Part shown: positions 26,423 through 35,932 of the stretch, one piece after another
Numbering within the stretch: the first letter of the stretch is position 1
Layout of the letters: each line of letters opens with the position of its first letter
NCBI GenBank assembly: GCA_016873225.1
Contig: VGXS01000010.1
Coordinates: 1-64,000 of the forward strand
Length of the DNA stretch: 64,000 bases
Source: Planctomycetota bacterium
GTDB taxonomy: Bacteria; Planctomycetota; Planctomycetia; Gemmatales; Gemmataceae
Direction of reading: 5' to 3'
Program-made: the position numbers and the translations under genes
The notes under the pieces: generated by a model
Databases searched by the model: none
Seen by the model: the letters and a program-made list of their open reading frames with translations, nothing else
Told to the model about the DNA's origin: nothing

Positions 26423-27352
26423 TCAGGAGACGGGGGCGCGGCCGCCGGCGAAGGCGTCGCGCCTGTGCAGGAACCGTGAGAGAACGGCGTCCAGCGACTG
26501 GTTGGTTGGAATCAATTGGTAGTCGACGCCAAGCCTGGCGCAACCCTGGCGAACCTCCTGGAGGTAGGCATCCAGTTCCTTCAGGTAACCGTCGCGCAGG
26601 GCCTCGGGGTCGCAGAGCAGTTCGGGCAATTGTTCCATGCCCTCGAAACGGGTGACGCCCGTGAATGGGAAATTGAGTTCGTCGGTGTCGAGGATGTGGA
26701 AGACAAGGACCTCCTGCCTCTTTTGGCGGAACATCCTCAGCGCCTTCATCAGGCCCTCCCTTTCCGTCAGGAGATCGGAAAACACGGCAACCATGCCGCG
26801 GCCATGGATACTCGAGGCGATCCTGCGGCAGACCGTCGGCAGGTCGGTTTTTTCCCCCGGGGCGGAACCATCGAGCGCCGAGACGATGGCATCGAGATGG
26901 AGTCCGGAGTTGCGGGCGGGGACCACCCGGCGAGCGGCCTGGTCGAAGGTCACAAGACCCACGGAATCCTGCTGCCTCAGCAGTAGCCAGGCGGCGCTGG
27001 CGGCGGCGGTGCAGGCGTAGGCCCTCTTGTTCGCCGATCCGTTGCCGTAAGACATCGACTCGGAGCAGTCGACAAGCATCTGGCACCGGAGGTTGGTCTC
27101 GGCCTCGAACTGCTTGATGTAGAAGCGGTCGGTTTTCGACCAGACCTTCCAGTCCAGGTGCCTGATGTCGTCGCCCGTCACATATTCCCTGTGCTGGACA
27201 AACTCGACGGAATGTCCGAAGAAGGGCGACTTGTGCAAACCCGTCAGAAAACCTTCGACGGCCTGCCGCGCGCGCAATTCGAGCCTGCCCAGCCGGAACA
27301 GCACGGCGGGGTCGAGGAATCGTCGCGGGTCTTCGGAGGCCGGGCGGGTCAT
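26423..27352 (-). CDS. DUF58 domain protein (vWA-containing MoxR partner)
   Basis: This is a 309-residue soluble protein. It carries the DUF58 core HREYVTGDDIRHLDWKVWSK with TDRFYIKQFEAE, directly followed by a vWA MIDAS motif MLVDCSESMSYGNGS. DUF58 proteins are encoded next to MoxR ATPases in most bacteria and are thought to be substrates or adaptors in maturation of metal-, redox- or envelope-related complexes. ATG 27352 is 17 bases from the MoxR stop; an alternative TTG at 27373 would overlap that stop. Confidence 0.9.
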   Translation of the reverse strand: MTRPASEDPRRFLDPAVLFRLGRLELRARQAVEGFLTGLHKSPFFGHSVEFVQHREYVTGDDIRHLDWKVWSKTDRFYIKQFEAETNLRCQMLVDCSESMSYGNGSANKRAYACTAAASAAWLLLRQQDSVGLVTFDQAARRVVPARNSGLHLDAIVSALDGSAPGEKTDLPTVCRRIASSIHGRGMVAVFSDLLTEREGLMKALRMFRQKRQEVLVFHILDTDELNFPFTGVTRFEGMEQLPELLCDPEALRDGYLKELDAYLQEVRQGCARLGVDYQLIPTNQSLDAVLSRFLHRRDAFAGGRAPVS

Positions 27353-27369
27353 CGTGGGTTCGCTTCGTT

Positions 27370-28425
27370 TCAAGCGGCGAAGATCGGCTTGAGCCTCTCG
27401 TCACGCAGCAGATCGCTTTCCTTCTCGGGTGTCTCGGCCAGGAGGCGGGACACGACCGTGTCCGTGGTCGCGCCATCGCTGGCCGCGGCGAAATTGACCT
27501 GAAGGCGATGCCTCAGCACGGGTAGGGCCAAGGCCTTGATGTCCTCGGTTTGCACATGCGTGCGTCCCCTGAGCAGGGCACGGGCCTTGCCTCCCAAGAC
27601 AAGGTTTTGGATGGCCCGGGGGCCGGCTCCCCACGCCAGGCTTTCCTTCACATGCCCGGGAACACCGGGCTCGCTGACCCGGGTCTGCCGCACCAAAGCC
27701 AGCGCGTAACGAAGGACATGGTCGCTGGCTGGAACCCTTCGCACGAGGTCCTGCAGGTTGAGAATCTGTTTTCCGTCAAGGACCGGCTTCACCTCCTCGG
27801 TCGCCGTGCCCGTGGTGCGGCGGGCGATTTCCATCTCGTCGTTGAAACCGGGGTAGCGGACGAAAACCTTGAACATGAAGCGGTCTTGCTGCGCCTCGGG
27901 CAGGGGATAGGTACCCTCCTGCTCAAGGGGGTTTTGGGTGGCCAGAACGAAGAACGGGTTGTCGAGGCGGTGTCGCGCCCGGCCGACGGTGACTTGCCGT
28001 TCCTGCATCGCTTCAAGCAGGGCCGCCTGGGTTTTGGGTGGCGTTCGGTTGATTTCATCGGCCAGGACGATGTTGGCGAAAAGGGGGCCCTTGAGGAAAC
28101 GGAATTCACGGGCGCCGGTGTCCTTGTTCTCCTGGATCACCTCCGTGCCCGTGATATCGGATGGCATCAGGTCGGGAGTGAACTGGACGCGCGAGAATTC
28201 CAGCGAAAGGGTTCTTGCCAGCGTGGAAATCATCAGGGTCTTGGCCAAGCCGGGCACTCCCTCCAGCAGGCAGTGGCCCTTGCTGAACAGGGCGATGAGC
28301 AATTCCTCGATCACCGCCTCCTGTCCGACGATCACCCGTGAAAGCTGGCCCTTGATGCCGTTGGCGGCCTCGGCAAGGGCGCGCGCGGCGGCAAGGTCGT
28401 CGTTGGTCAGGTTTTCGAGCGTCAT
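27370..28425 (-). CDS. MoxR family AAA+ ATPase
   Basis: This is a 351-residue AAA+ ATPase. Walker A is GVPGLAKT, Walker B is [20 protein letters not shown], and sensor I is [20 protein letters not shown] followed by AQQDRF, all canonical for MoxR. ATG 28425 has AAGGA about 8 bases upstream; the frame is open further up but without a usable start signal. MoxR proteins act as chaperones that remodel vWA-domain partners, three of which (DUF58, BatA, vWA/GATase) follow immediately in the same unit. Confidence 0.95.
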   Translation of the reverse strand: MTLENLTNDDLAAARALAEAANGIKGQLSRVIVGQEAVIEELLIALFSKGHCLLEGVPGLAKTLMISTLARTLSLEFSRVQFTPDLMPSDITGTEVIQENKDTGAREFRFLKGPLFANIVLADEINRTPPKTQAALLEAMQERQVTVGRARHRLDNPFFVLATQNPLEQEGTYPLPEAQQDRFMFKVFVRYPGFNDEMEIARRTTGTATEEVKPVLDGKQILNLQDLVRRVPASDHVLRYALALVRQTRVSEPGVPGHVKESLAWGAGPRAIQNLVLGGKARALLRGRTHVQTEDIKALALPVLRHRLQVNFAAASDGATTDTVVSRLLAETPEKESDLLRDERLKPIFAA

Positions 28426-28463
28426 GGTGGTCGTTCCTTGGGTGCGGTCTGGGTGAACCTTTA

Positions 28464-29594
28464 CTAGCGTTGATAGATGGGAAGGCAGGCCCTGTCGAGT
28501 TGCATGATGCAAACATGCACCGATGTGATGAACACCGGGCCCACATGTCCACCCGTCCAGGATCCATCGGTTCCCTGGGTGCGGACCAGGTTGTCGAAGG
28601 TTTCCTTCCTGTATTTGGTCCAGGTGAGGGTGTCGGATTCCTTGGCGGCGGGGAACAGCTTGCGGTAGCCGTCGTCCCCGAGCATGTAGACCGCCTGGGC
28701 GAAGTAGTAGTGGGTGTACTCGTCATGTCCCGTCCGGTTGCCACCCAGCGTGCCAAGCCTCTTCTGGCAGAACTGGAACCACTTTCGGACGAATTGGATG
28801 GATGGTTCCTTGAAATAATCTCCAGCCGAAATGCCGCAGGCGATCGCCGCGGCGGTCAACGCTGGCCTGCCGTCGCCACCGCCACCCCCGCCGTACTGGT
28901 AAATGATGCCACCTTCACCATTGGTGCATTCCTCAAGGTAGACCACAGCCCGCTGAATCGCCTCCGGCGGCACCTCGATGCCAGCGTTGCGAACGGCGCG
29001 AAGGGCTTGCACCTGGGTGATGGTCACGGAACCTTCGTCGAAGTTGCTTCCCTCCTTGGCTGATACATATCCCCATCCACCGAATTTGACCGACTTCCCT
29101 CCGCGATTGGTTTCCCTGACAGTCTGGGCGTTGAATGAAAACTTGGCGGCGCGTGCCAGCAGATCTTCGAGACGCCTCCGGCGGTCGTTGTCCTCCTCGT
29201 CGCCGTAGATGCAGGCCAAAAACAGCATCGAGAAACCATGGCCGTACATGTACCGCCCGGCCTCTCCCGGGATGTTCGGGTTGCCGATCATGCCGTCGTT
29301 GGTACCGCCCTTCTGGGCCCTCGACATTAGGAAGTCGGCGGCCCTGCGGATGTTATCCCGGTATTTTCCCTCGCGTAGGGTGCTGCCCTCCATCAGAAAA
29401 GCCATTCCGGCCAGGGATGTCATGGTGATCGGGTACTGGCCGCCGGTGGCCTCCAAATGACCATCACGAGCCTGGTTTCGGGCCAGCCATTCAAGGCCTT
29501 TCCTCACGGATTCGCGGTAGTCCTGGGGGATATCCTCACCGGGCGCGAACCCGGCGAACACCACGAACAAAGTCAGGGCGATGGTCCACCTCAT
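28464..29594 (-). CDS. Secreted prenyltransferase/squalene-oxidase-repeat (alpha/alpha toroid) protein
   Basis: This is a 376-residue protein with a signal peptide ([20 protein letters not shown]) and toroid repeats of the terpene-cyclase/prenyltransferase type: [40 protein letters not shown] and [20 protein letters not shown]. The catalytic DxDD of squalene-hopene cyclase is absent, so it is unlikely to be a cyclase and more likely a binding scaffold. Such proteins are regular members of planctomycete MoxR clusters. Its ATG overlaps the preceding stop by 4 bases and it lies 38 bases before MoxR. Confidence 0.82.
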   Translation of the reverse strand: MRWTIALTLFVVFAGFAPGEDIPQDYRESVRKGLEWLARNQARDGHLEATGGQYPITMTSLAGMAFLMEGSTLREGKYRDNIRRAADFLMSRAQKGGTNDGMIGNPNIPGEAGRYMYGHGFSMLFLACIYGDEEDNDRRRRLEDLLARAAKFSFNAQTVRETNRGGKSVKFGGWGYVSAKEGSNFDEGSVTITQVQALRAVRNAGIEVPPEAIQRAVVYLEECTNGEGGIIYQYGGGGGGDGRPALTAAAIACGISAGDYFKEPSIQFVRKWFQFCQKRLGTLGGNRTGHDEYTHYYFAQAVYMLGDDGYRKLFPAAKESDTLTWTKYRKETFDNLVRTQGTDGSWTGGHVGPVFITSVHVCIMQLDRACLPIYQR

Positions 29595-32500
29595 GGCGCG
29601 TTTCCTCTGCCCGGCAGGGCCTGGTCGCGGATGGCGGGCGCTCCTTGCGCCGGTTCATCCGTCACCTGGTGGCTGATGGTGTTCTGGGGGGAGACAAGGT
29701 CGATCGTTCCCTTGCGGATGTCGATGCCGATCGACCATAGCGGTTGCTGACCGGGAGACTCCTTCTCATAGAGCAGCTTGCCGGTGCGCTTGTCGAACGA
29801 GCGGATGGTTGTTTGCAGCATCCGCCCGTTCGGGTTGTTGGGGATGGGACGGTTCGACCTGCTGGCCATGACCACGACGGGAACCAGTGCGATCGCCTCG
29901 GTCACGATGCTTTGCTGGTTGCACTGGGTCCGCCATGACAACTTGCCGGTCGCCTTGTCGAAAACATACAGTTCGCCGTTGAGCTGGCGGCAGTTGATTC
30001 CCGAAGCCGGAATGAAGGCGGACTGGACTTGCGCCGCCGCGTCCGGCTGGCGATGAAGGCCCACAAAAACCTTGTTGCTGTCGGAAACCGCGAACGGCGA
30101 GGCGTCCTTGGCGTGCCGCGGGTCGACCTTGGTGACCATCGTTTCCTTGCCCGTGCCAAGGTCGACAAGCCTGAGCGTGCCGTCGGCTTCGATGAAACCT
30201 GTGAATGATTCCCTTTCGCACTGGATCACGGCACTTTCGGCGGGAAGGTCGCGGGTCCAGATGTCCCTCAGGGAAACGGCCTCGGTGAGCTTGAGCTTCC
30301 GCCCGTTCATCGACTCGTCGATCCAGAGCACCATGCTGCCGGAAATACGGATCTTGTTGGCAAGGAGTGTGGAACTGTCGGGAATGGGAACGGAGGCGCC
30401 ATCCACAGCCCGGATGCCCCTGACGGCCGAAGGCTTGCCGGAGGCCGGATCGAGAGAAGCCACGGCCAAGGTGAGTCCATCGGAGAAAACCTGCGAGTCG
30501 GATGGGATATCCTGGCGCACCCAGAGGGTTCGTCCCGTCACGGGGTCAACGGCCATCATGCCGTCCTTGGTGAGAAGGATGGCGGCATGCGCCAGCAGTG
30601 GACCGGCTTGCCCCATCCGCTGCCGGTAGCCGTCAGGGTGGACGAAATCAACCTTCAGGCCGTCCATTTCCAGCCTGCCGTTGATGGGTGAGGAACTGGC
30701 TGACGCCGGTTCACCGGGTTGGTTGAGGTTCATGTCCCAAAGCACGCGCCTGCGGAGGGGGTCGATCGCGTAAACGACATTTCCCGCGGAGGCCAGCATG
30801 ATGTGGCCGACGGCCTGATAGGAGAACCTGGGATGGTTCATGAACGGATTGATGTAGTTGGAGTTGTTCAGCGCCGTGGACAGCATGTTGCGGCGAGCCA
30901 GCGATTCGGACATTCGCTCCTCGCCCGTGGCGCGGTCAACCAGGGTCAGGGTGTTGTAGCCCTGCGTCTGCTGGTTGAACTGGAACTGAACCATGTGGCG
31001 GGAGAAAAACGGCAGCATTTTCCCGTTTGCCGCCAGGGAATGGGCCATCAGGTTCCTGCCACCGCCCGGCTTGTCCACGACCTTGATCCTGCCGGCGGGG
31101 AAGGAATGTCCCGGGCCATCCAAAAACGGAAGCAAACGGTGGTCGGTGGCGGCTTCCGCGAGCCTTGCCTTGCCTGATTTTCCATCGATCAAAAGATCCG
31201 GATATTCCAGGGCAAGCGTCGAAAGGCAGTCCGCGGCATCGTCGGGTAGTTGCCTGGACAGGTTGAGCTTGGCCAATTCCACCAGCGACCGGGCGTGCTG
31301 CTCGGGCGTGGCGAGCGGCGGCCTGACAAGTTCCAACTGCTGTTCGGCAAGAGTCATCGCGTCGGCGCTTCCCTCGGAGGCCAGCCGGGCTGCCAAAAGC
31401 AGCCTGATTTCCTGCCCCGAACTGGAAAGGTGCCCAAACACGGTTGACAGGCCGCGCAATTCATCAACGGGGGTGTTAGCCGCCTTGGCCTTTTCCAGCC
31501 TTTGGGAAACCTTGGCCTCAAGTTCACTTCTTTTGGCCGGCGCCGCCTTGGCCATCATGGCCGAGACCCTGCCTTGGGCCCAGGTGTCGCTGGCCGCCAT
31601 CAAGGAGGGTTCCTCGAGGACGGGCAGCAGTTCGGATCCGCCCAAGGTGGCGGCGACATCGACATAAGCGTCGAAAGCCTCGGCAAGCCTGCCTTGGGAT
31701 TCCCTGCCAGCCGCCAGCAAGCCCATGAAGGCGGCCTTGCGCCTCCGAGTTTCCTTCTTGGCCTCGGCGGCCTGCGTTTCGGTGGACATCGGCGCTGGAG
31801 ACACTTCGCAGGCCGACTTGAATTCCTCGAGATACTCCTCGGCCCGGCTGAAGTCGCGCCGGGCCAACTCGCACATCGACTCGAAGAACTTTTCCCGGGT
31901 TCGCTCGAGAATCTCGGTTGGGGGTTTGTTCCGCAGGGCTGTGGCCAAGTCCAGCACGGCCCCGATCCAGTCGCCCTTGTCCAGTCGAAGTTCGCCCCTT
32001 TCCGTCAGGCCTACGGGGTCGGCGGGATTCTTGCGGATCAGGTCGTCGATCTGGGCGAGCTTGGCCGAAAGCTGGGGATAGACCGCGATCGAGGTGGAAG
32101 TTTGCGACACCATGTCCCCGTCGTGGAAAACCAGGTTGCCGGGCAGTGACTTCTTGCGTGATCGGGTGTGGGCGGAAATCTCCCCTTTGACGACATCGAT
32201 CACGCACACTTCGGGTTCCTTACCGGAACCGGCCTCCCGCAGGGGCAGGAAATACTGGTTGTCGCTCGCCGTTCCAAAACCGGAGGGGAGCCCGGTGGAA
32301 AGGGTCCAGGCCACCTTTCCGGCACCGTCGAGTTCAAGCGCCCTGACGGCTTTTCTTCCAACAACGATGGCCTTGCCGGCCACGGCGCCGCCGAGATAAA
32401 GATCGTCGTCCTGGCGTTTGTGGCTCCATAGGCGGCTGCCATCGCGAAGGCTCACGCAATGGATCGCGTCGGCATCCGGCGCGGCAAAAACGACCTTGCC

Positions 32501-34546
32501 GCCTGAAACAACGGGAGGCGTGACCTTCCAGCCGCCCAGCGCCAGGGGACGCTGGTTCATGCCAATCATTCGCCCGCCCCTGATGATCACCCTGCCGTTG
32601 GGAAGGGGCATCATGGCTTGGCCGGACGGATCGGCGGAAGGTTCGGGGGAGGCGGCATACGGATAGGCCCAAACAAAGCTGTTTCCAAGCAACTCAATGC
32701 CCAACACCACCCCCGCGTTCGTCGGGCAGACAAGGATCCCGTCGGCGTAGGCGAGGTGAGCCGCCTGTATCTTGCGCGCCGGGTCGGCCTGAAGACGGGT
32801 GCGCGTGGTGCAGAGGCGTTGCAAGCCGAGCAGCGAACCGGATGCCGGGTCGAGTATCACCAACCGCAATTCCTGCTGCTTTTCGTTGAGCTGATAAAGC
32901 CTGTCACCGACAGGCAAGGGGGGGCCGAGGAAATGGGAGTCGGCAAGCTCGCCAGCGGCCGGTCCTCTTCCTCCGGCAACCCAAAGAAGCTTGCCGGAGC
33001 CGAGGCTGTAAGCCTCGGTCCTGTTGTAAAGCAGGGCGTCGGAGATGTCGGGACCAAACCCGTTGTTGCCCATGCTTCCATCAAACGGATTTCCCATTCC
33101 CTGCATACCCGGCGGCGGAATCTCCAGGTCCACCACCGTGAAGACCCGCTTGGTATCGCTGGAAAGCGTCCCCACCACGGAATTGGAGAACATCACCTCA
33201 GGGTTCTGGCGGCTTTGGACATATTGGGTCAGCCATTGCTGCACCACGGTTTTCTGGGAGCCCTTGCTCAACAATCCACCCAGGCCCATCCGGTCGATCG
33301 TCCACTCAATCGGGTTGGCCCACAGAACCGCTCCCGTTTTGAGATGCCTCGCCAGAAGACCTCCATGGCTCCGGTAAATCATCATCGGGGTGCGGGAGTT
33401 TTCATCCCCGATCGTGAGGGCCAGGGGCTGGTTGGCGGGGATGGGCGCGGCCTGACGCTCCTTGACGAGATAGTTTTCTCCATCCTCAAGAAATTTCCTG
33501 GTGTCGTTGACCAGTTCGCCCGGCAGCGTGATTGATTCGCGGTGTTGGACCGGCACGAAACGGCGTTCAAGCATGGTCGCCTCGGCGGGCCAGCGAGGCT
33601 CCAGGAAGGGCGTGCCGCCTAACGACTGGGCTGAACGACGGGGATCGCCTCCGACGAGGGTCCAGTCTTGAACTCCCGAATCCCGGGGCGGGGATGACTT
33701 GGCTAGGGCGGCCTTCCAATCATCCGCGGTTCGGCCCTCGCCGATCAAAGCGATCTTTTGGCCCCCGCGACGCGACAGCCTTTGCCAGGCCACCTGCTCG
33801 CCGCCCGTGTCTCCGGCGCGGCGCATGGCGACGGCGGCCTTGAGCAATGTGGGGCCGGTGAGGCCCGCATTGTCATCCGGATCGGCTTGGAGAAGTTTGT
33901 CGAAACAGAGGCTGGCGGCCAAGTCGTTGCCTCGGTCCAAATAATAGGTGCCCAATGAAATCGCCGCTTCCCGTCCAGCGGGCGTGTGAAGGAAACTCCG
34001 CATGATCTTGGCCAACAGTTCCAGGTTGCCGTTCTCGCGGGCTTCCTTGAGCATGCCCCTGGCCTTCGGTTCCTGGGCGGTTTGGTACAGTTCCAAGGCT
34101 TCCTTCGGAAGACGCGCGACCAAGGCGTTGGCCAGCGACCTCACACTCAGGTCGGGGCTGCCAAGCTTCAGGCCAGGAACCGCCTCCGTTAGCAGCTTTT
34201 TCAGTTCCGGCGAAATCCTGATAAACACATCCTCCCTCGTATCAATGAGCGATTGGAGGATCGTCGTGGCCTGGGCCCATTCCTTTGTTTTGATGTAATC
34301 AAGCGCGGCTTCCAGCCTGCGGGTGGTGTCGGGGTCGCGCGGGAGTTCCACGACGGGCTCGCCGGAGGAATCACGGGGGACGCCGGGAATGGGCATCGGG
34401 AACGGCACGGGTTGAACCAGCCCCGGCCTGATTTGAATTTGCACCTGGGCATGCGCCGCCAAGCCAGCCATGAGGACGAAGATCGCCATTCCCAAGGCGA
34501 TCCATCGAAAACGGATGATGGTTGCGAGACCAGATTTCACAGCCAT
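29591..34546 (-). CDS. Giant secreted protein with PQQ-like beta-propeller repeats and helical repeats
   Basis: This is a 1651-residue protein, the first gene of the nine-gene unit. ATG 34546 is preceded by GGGAGG with 9 bases spacing and opens a signal sequence/anchor (WIALGMAIFVLMAGLAAHAQ). The first 300 residues are helical and TPR-like (EAALDYIKTKEWAQATTILQ; REAAISLGTYYLDRGNDLAA). Two blocks of PQQ-like blades follow (AIHCVSLRDGSRLWSHKRQD; VDPVTGRTLWVRQDIPSDSQ; FDKATGKLSWRTQ), separated by a second helical segment at about residues 880-1130. No enzymatic residues are recognised. It may be a periplasmic scaffold, or a sensor of the envelope complex handled by the MoxR module. Confidence 0.8.
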   Translation of the reverse strand: MAVKSGLATIIRFRWIALGMAIFVLMAGLAAHAQVQIQIRPGLVQPVPFPMPIPGVPRDSSGEPVVELPRDPDTTRRLEAALDYIKTKEWAQATTILQSLIDTREDVFIRISPELKKLLTEAVPGLKLGSPDLSVRSLANALVARLPKEALELYQTAQEPKARGMLKEARENGNLELLAKIMRSFLHTPAGREAAISLGTYYLDRGNDLAASLCFDKLLQADPDDNAGLTGPTLLKAAVAMRRAGDTGGEQVAWQRLSRRGGQKIALIGEGRTADDWKAALAKSSPPRDSGVQDWTLVGGDPRRSAQSLGGTPFLEPRWPAEATMLERRFVPVQHRESITLPGELVNDTRKFLEDGENYLVKERQAAPIPANQPLALTIGDENSRTPMMIYRSHGGLLARHLKTGAVLWANPIEWTIDRMGLGGLLSKGSQKTVVQQWLTQYVQSRQNPEVMFSNSVVGTLSSDTKRVFTVVDLEIPPPGMQGMGNPFDGSMGNNGFGPDISDALLYNRTEAYSLGSGKLLWVAGGRGPAAGELADSHFLGPPLPVGDRLYQLNEKQQELRLVILDPASGSLLGLQRLCTTRTRLQADPARKIQAAHLAYADGILVCPTNAGVVLGIELLGNSFVWAYPYAASPEPSADPSGQAMMPLPNGRVIIRGGRMIGMNQRPLALGGWKVTPPVVSGGKVVFAAPDADAIHCVSLRDGSRLWSHKRQDDDLYLGGAVAGKAIVVGRKAVRALELDGAGKVAWTLSTGLPSGFGTASDNQYFLPLREAGSGKEPEVCVIDVVKGEISAHTRSRKKSLPGNLVFHDGDMVSQTSTSIAVYPQLSAKLAQIDDLIRKNPADPVGLTERGELRLDKGDWIGAVLDLATALRNKPPTEILERTREKFFESMCELARRDFSRAEEYLEEFKSACEVSPAPMSTETQAAEAKKETRRRKAAFMGLLAAGRESQGRLAEAFDAYVDVAATLGGSELLPVLEEPSLMAASDTWAQGRVSAMMAKAAPAKRSELEAKVSQRLEKAKAANTPVDELRGLSTVFGHLSSSGQEIRLLLAARLASEGSADAMTLAEQQLELVRPPLATPEQHARSLVELAKLNLSRQLPDDAADCLSTLALEYPDLLIDGKSGKARLAEAATDHRLLPFLDGPGHSFPAGRIKVVDKPGGGRNLMAHSLAANGKMLPFFSRHMVQFQFNQQTQGYNTLTLVDRATGEERMSESLARRNMLSTALNNSNYINPFMNHPRFSYQAVGHIMLASAGNVVYAIDPLRRRVLWDMNLNQPGEPASASSSPINGRLEMDGLKVDFVHPDGYRQRMGQAGPLLAHAAILLTKDGMMAVDPVTGRTLWVRQDIPSDSQVFSDGLTLAVASLDPASGKPSAVRGIRAVDGASVPIPDSSTLLANKIRISGSMVLWIDESMNGRKLKLTEAVSLRDIWTRDLPAESAVIQCERESFTGFIEADGTLRLVDLGTGKETMVTKVDPRHAKDASPFAVSDSNKVFVGLHRQPDAAAQVQSAFIPASGINCRQLNGELYVFDKATGKLSWRTQCNQQSIVTEAIALVPVVVMASRSNRPIPNNPNGRMLQTTIRSFDKRTGKLLYEKESPGQQPLWSIGIDIRKGTIDLVSPQNTISHQVTDEPAQGAPAIRDQALPGRGNAP

Positions 34547-34613
34547 GTCCGTGATCCTCCCTGATGCGGCATGGCCCACTGCGACGCCATGTGAGGATTT
34601 CGAGAACCTAGGC

Positions 34614-34642
34614 ATTGTGCCACCCCTGTTTTCCTTCAGCAA
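34614..34642 (-). promoter_or_regulatory. Candidate sigma-70-type promoter of the nine-gene unit
   Basis: On the minus strand TTGCTG (34642-34637) and CACAAT (34619-34614) are separated by 17 bases, about 68 bases upstream of ATG 34546. Both boxes match the consensus only in part (TTG in -35; A and AAT in -10). It is the best pair I found in the divergent gap with the radical SAM gene. Confidence 0.35.
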
Positions 34643-34739
34643 GCGGGAACATGGCGACACCGTGATTTCCTTTGTATTTAATGCTAGGACGAATCAGCGA
34701 CTCGATTTGGCTCACCGCGCGTCCGGCGCCGGGGAATTC

Positions 34740-35828
34740 GTGAAGCGACCCAGCATTCCTCTTGAAGTTGTCAATGCCGGCGGTGCCCACCATCGGCCCG
34801 TTGGCCGGGGAACCTCGCGCGTCTCGGCGGTCAGGAAAACCAGAACCTTCCGCCCCAACTACCTGTCTTTCTCAGGCTCATACCAATGCAATCTTTCATG
34901 CGCGCACTGCTGTGTTCCGATTGAGTGGCCTGATCGCTTGCCCATACCTGTGGCCATCAGGTTCCTTGAGGATGCCCATGAACATGGCATCAGGATGCTC
35001 GGATTGACCGGAGGCGAGCCGTTTCTTTACCCGGAGTTTGTTCAGGCGATGGTTGCCAGGGCCGCCGCGCTTGGATGGAGGTTCGACACGATCATGTCGA
35101 ACGGGGTGTGGCACGATGGCCCCAGCCATCTTGAAAGCATTTTTGGACCCTTGGCGGAAGCGGGATTCACAGGCAAACTGGGACTCAGCCTTGATAAATT
35201 CCATGGCAGGGAAACGCCGAAAGCGGCTGAATTCTGCCGGGCGGCGCGCAAGGTTTTCCGTCGGGATTCGATCATTTCGGTTTCCTATGCCAGCAGGGCG
35301 CCGGAGGAAGGACTGGAAGCCGCATCCCGACTCGCCGACGAACTGGGCCTGATCATCGAGTGGTCATCTTTATTGGGCCGAAGGCTCATGGTCGGCCCCG
35401 ACTTCACCATCACCGTCAATTGGAATCATCTGGCCCCGGTGGAACGGGCTGAAAAGCTATCGGGCGCCTGGGATGGTTGCTGGTTTGCGGAGGATTATTG
35501 CGAAGGTCCGGGACAAGCCTTCATCGTGACTCCCAAGGGAGAGGTGAAGCCTTGCTGCGGCTTCGCGTCCGACCTGGATCAATTGACCATTGGCAACATC
35601 CATCATGACACGGTCGCCATGATCATCCGGAGGGCGCGCCGGCATCCCGTCGTGGGCCGCATCTTCCGACACGGACTCTCGTCGATCCGTGAACAAGTGG
35701 AACGGGATCATCCGGGAGCCCTGCCGGGTAAAACCAGCAACCATTGCTTTTTTTGCTGGTATGCCTTGACGAGGGGCCTTGTCGAGGGGGCCGCTGGCCA
35801 CGGAGGCAAGGTCGGAGCTTGGAAATAA
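34740..35828 (+). CDS. Radical SAM protein with SPASM/Twitch-like C-terminus
   Basis: This protein is about 362 residues if it starts at GTG 34740 (GGGGA a few bases upstream); the frame is open to 34470, but that would overlap the divergent gene. The 4Fe-4S SAM motif is C50-NLS-C54-AH-C57 (CxxxCxxC). GLTGGEPFLYPEF is the SAM-binding GGE motif. Late cysteines (VKPCCGF, NHCFFCW) suggest an auxiliary cluster as in SPASM or Twitch proteins, which modify peptides or cofactors. No obvious precursor peptide lies alongside; the next gene downstream is a DUF1559 pseudopilin-like protein 104 bases away. The reaction is unknown. Confidence 0.85.
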   Translation: MKRPSIPLEVVNAGGAHHRPVGRGTSRVSAVRKTRTFRPNYLSFSGSYQCNLSCAHCCVPIEWPDRLPIPVAIRFLEDAHEHGIRMLGLTGGEPFLYPEFVQAMVARAAALGWRFDTIMSNGVWHDGPSHLESIFGPLAEAGFTGKLGLSLDKFHGRETPKAAEFCRAARKVFRRDSIISVSYASRAPEEGLEAASRLADELGLIIEWSSLLGRRLMVGPDFTITVNWNHLAPVERAEKLSGAWDGCWFAEDYCEGPGQAFIVTPKGEVKPCCGFASDLDQLTIGNIHHDTVAMIIRRARRHPVVGRIFRHGLSSIREQVERDHPGALPGKTSNHCFFCWYALTRGLVEGAAGHGGKVGAWK

Positions 35829-35861
35829 AAATCCACCTTCTCATGGTGCTGGGATTTTTTT
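35827..35861 (+). terminator. Candidate intrinsic terminator after the radical SAM gene
   Basis: AAAAATCC and ACC pair with GGT and GGATTTTT, with a four-base bulge on the 3' side, and the sequence ends in a run of seven T. It begins at the stop codon of the radical SAM gene. The stem is imperfect and A/T-rich, so some read-through into the DUF1559 gene is possible. Confidence 0.4.
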
Positions 35862-35932
35862 GGGCCTCGTCGCGTCTGAATCATGTTTCCGGATCGTGAA
35901 GTCGGTCGACGGCACTGAGGGAGGGCGCGCTG

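Noticed and set aside
26379..27476. A 365-codon frame on the minus strand overlapping DUF58 in another frame
   Set aside because: Its translation is Arg/Pro-rich with no domain, while the overlapping frame carries the DUF58 and vWA motifs.
20498..28425. MoxR/vWA genes as an anti-phage defence system
   Set aside because: Some defence systems use MoxR-like and vWA proteins, but here the genes encode BatA-type membrane proteins with DUF58 and no nuclease or other effector. The envelope/chaperone module is the better explanation.
28464..29594. Squalene-hopene cyclase or hopanoid biosynthesis gene
   Set aside because: Toroid repeats are present, but the catalytic DxDD motif is missing, there is a signal peptide, and the length (376) is about half that of a cyclase.
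34470..34739. N-terminal extension of the radical SAM protein to the ATG at 34470
   Set aside because: It would overlap the start of the divergent propeller gene and adds sequence without family features. GTG 34740 has a better ribosome-binding site.
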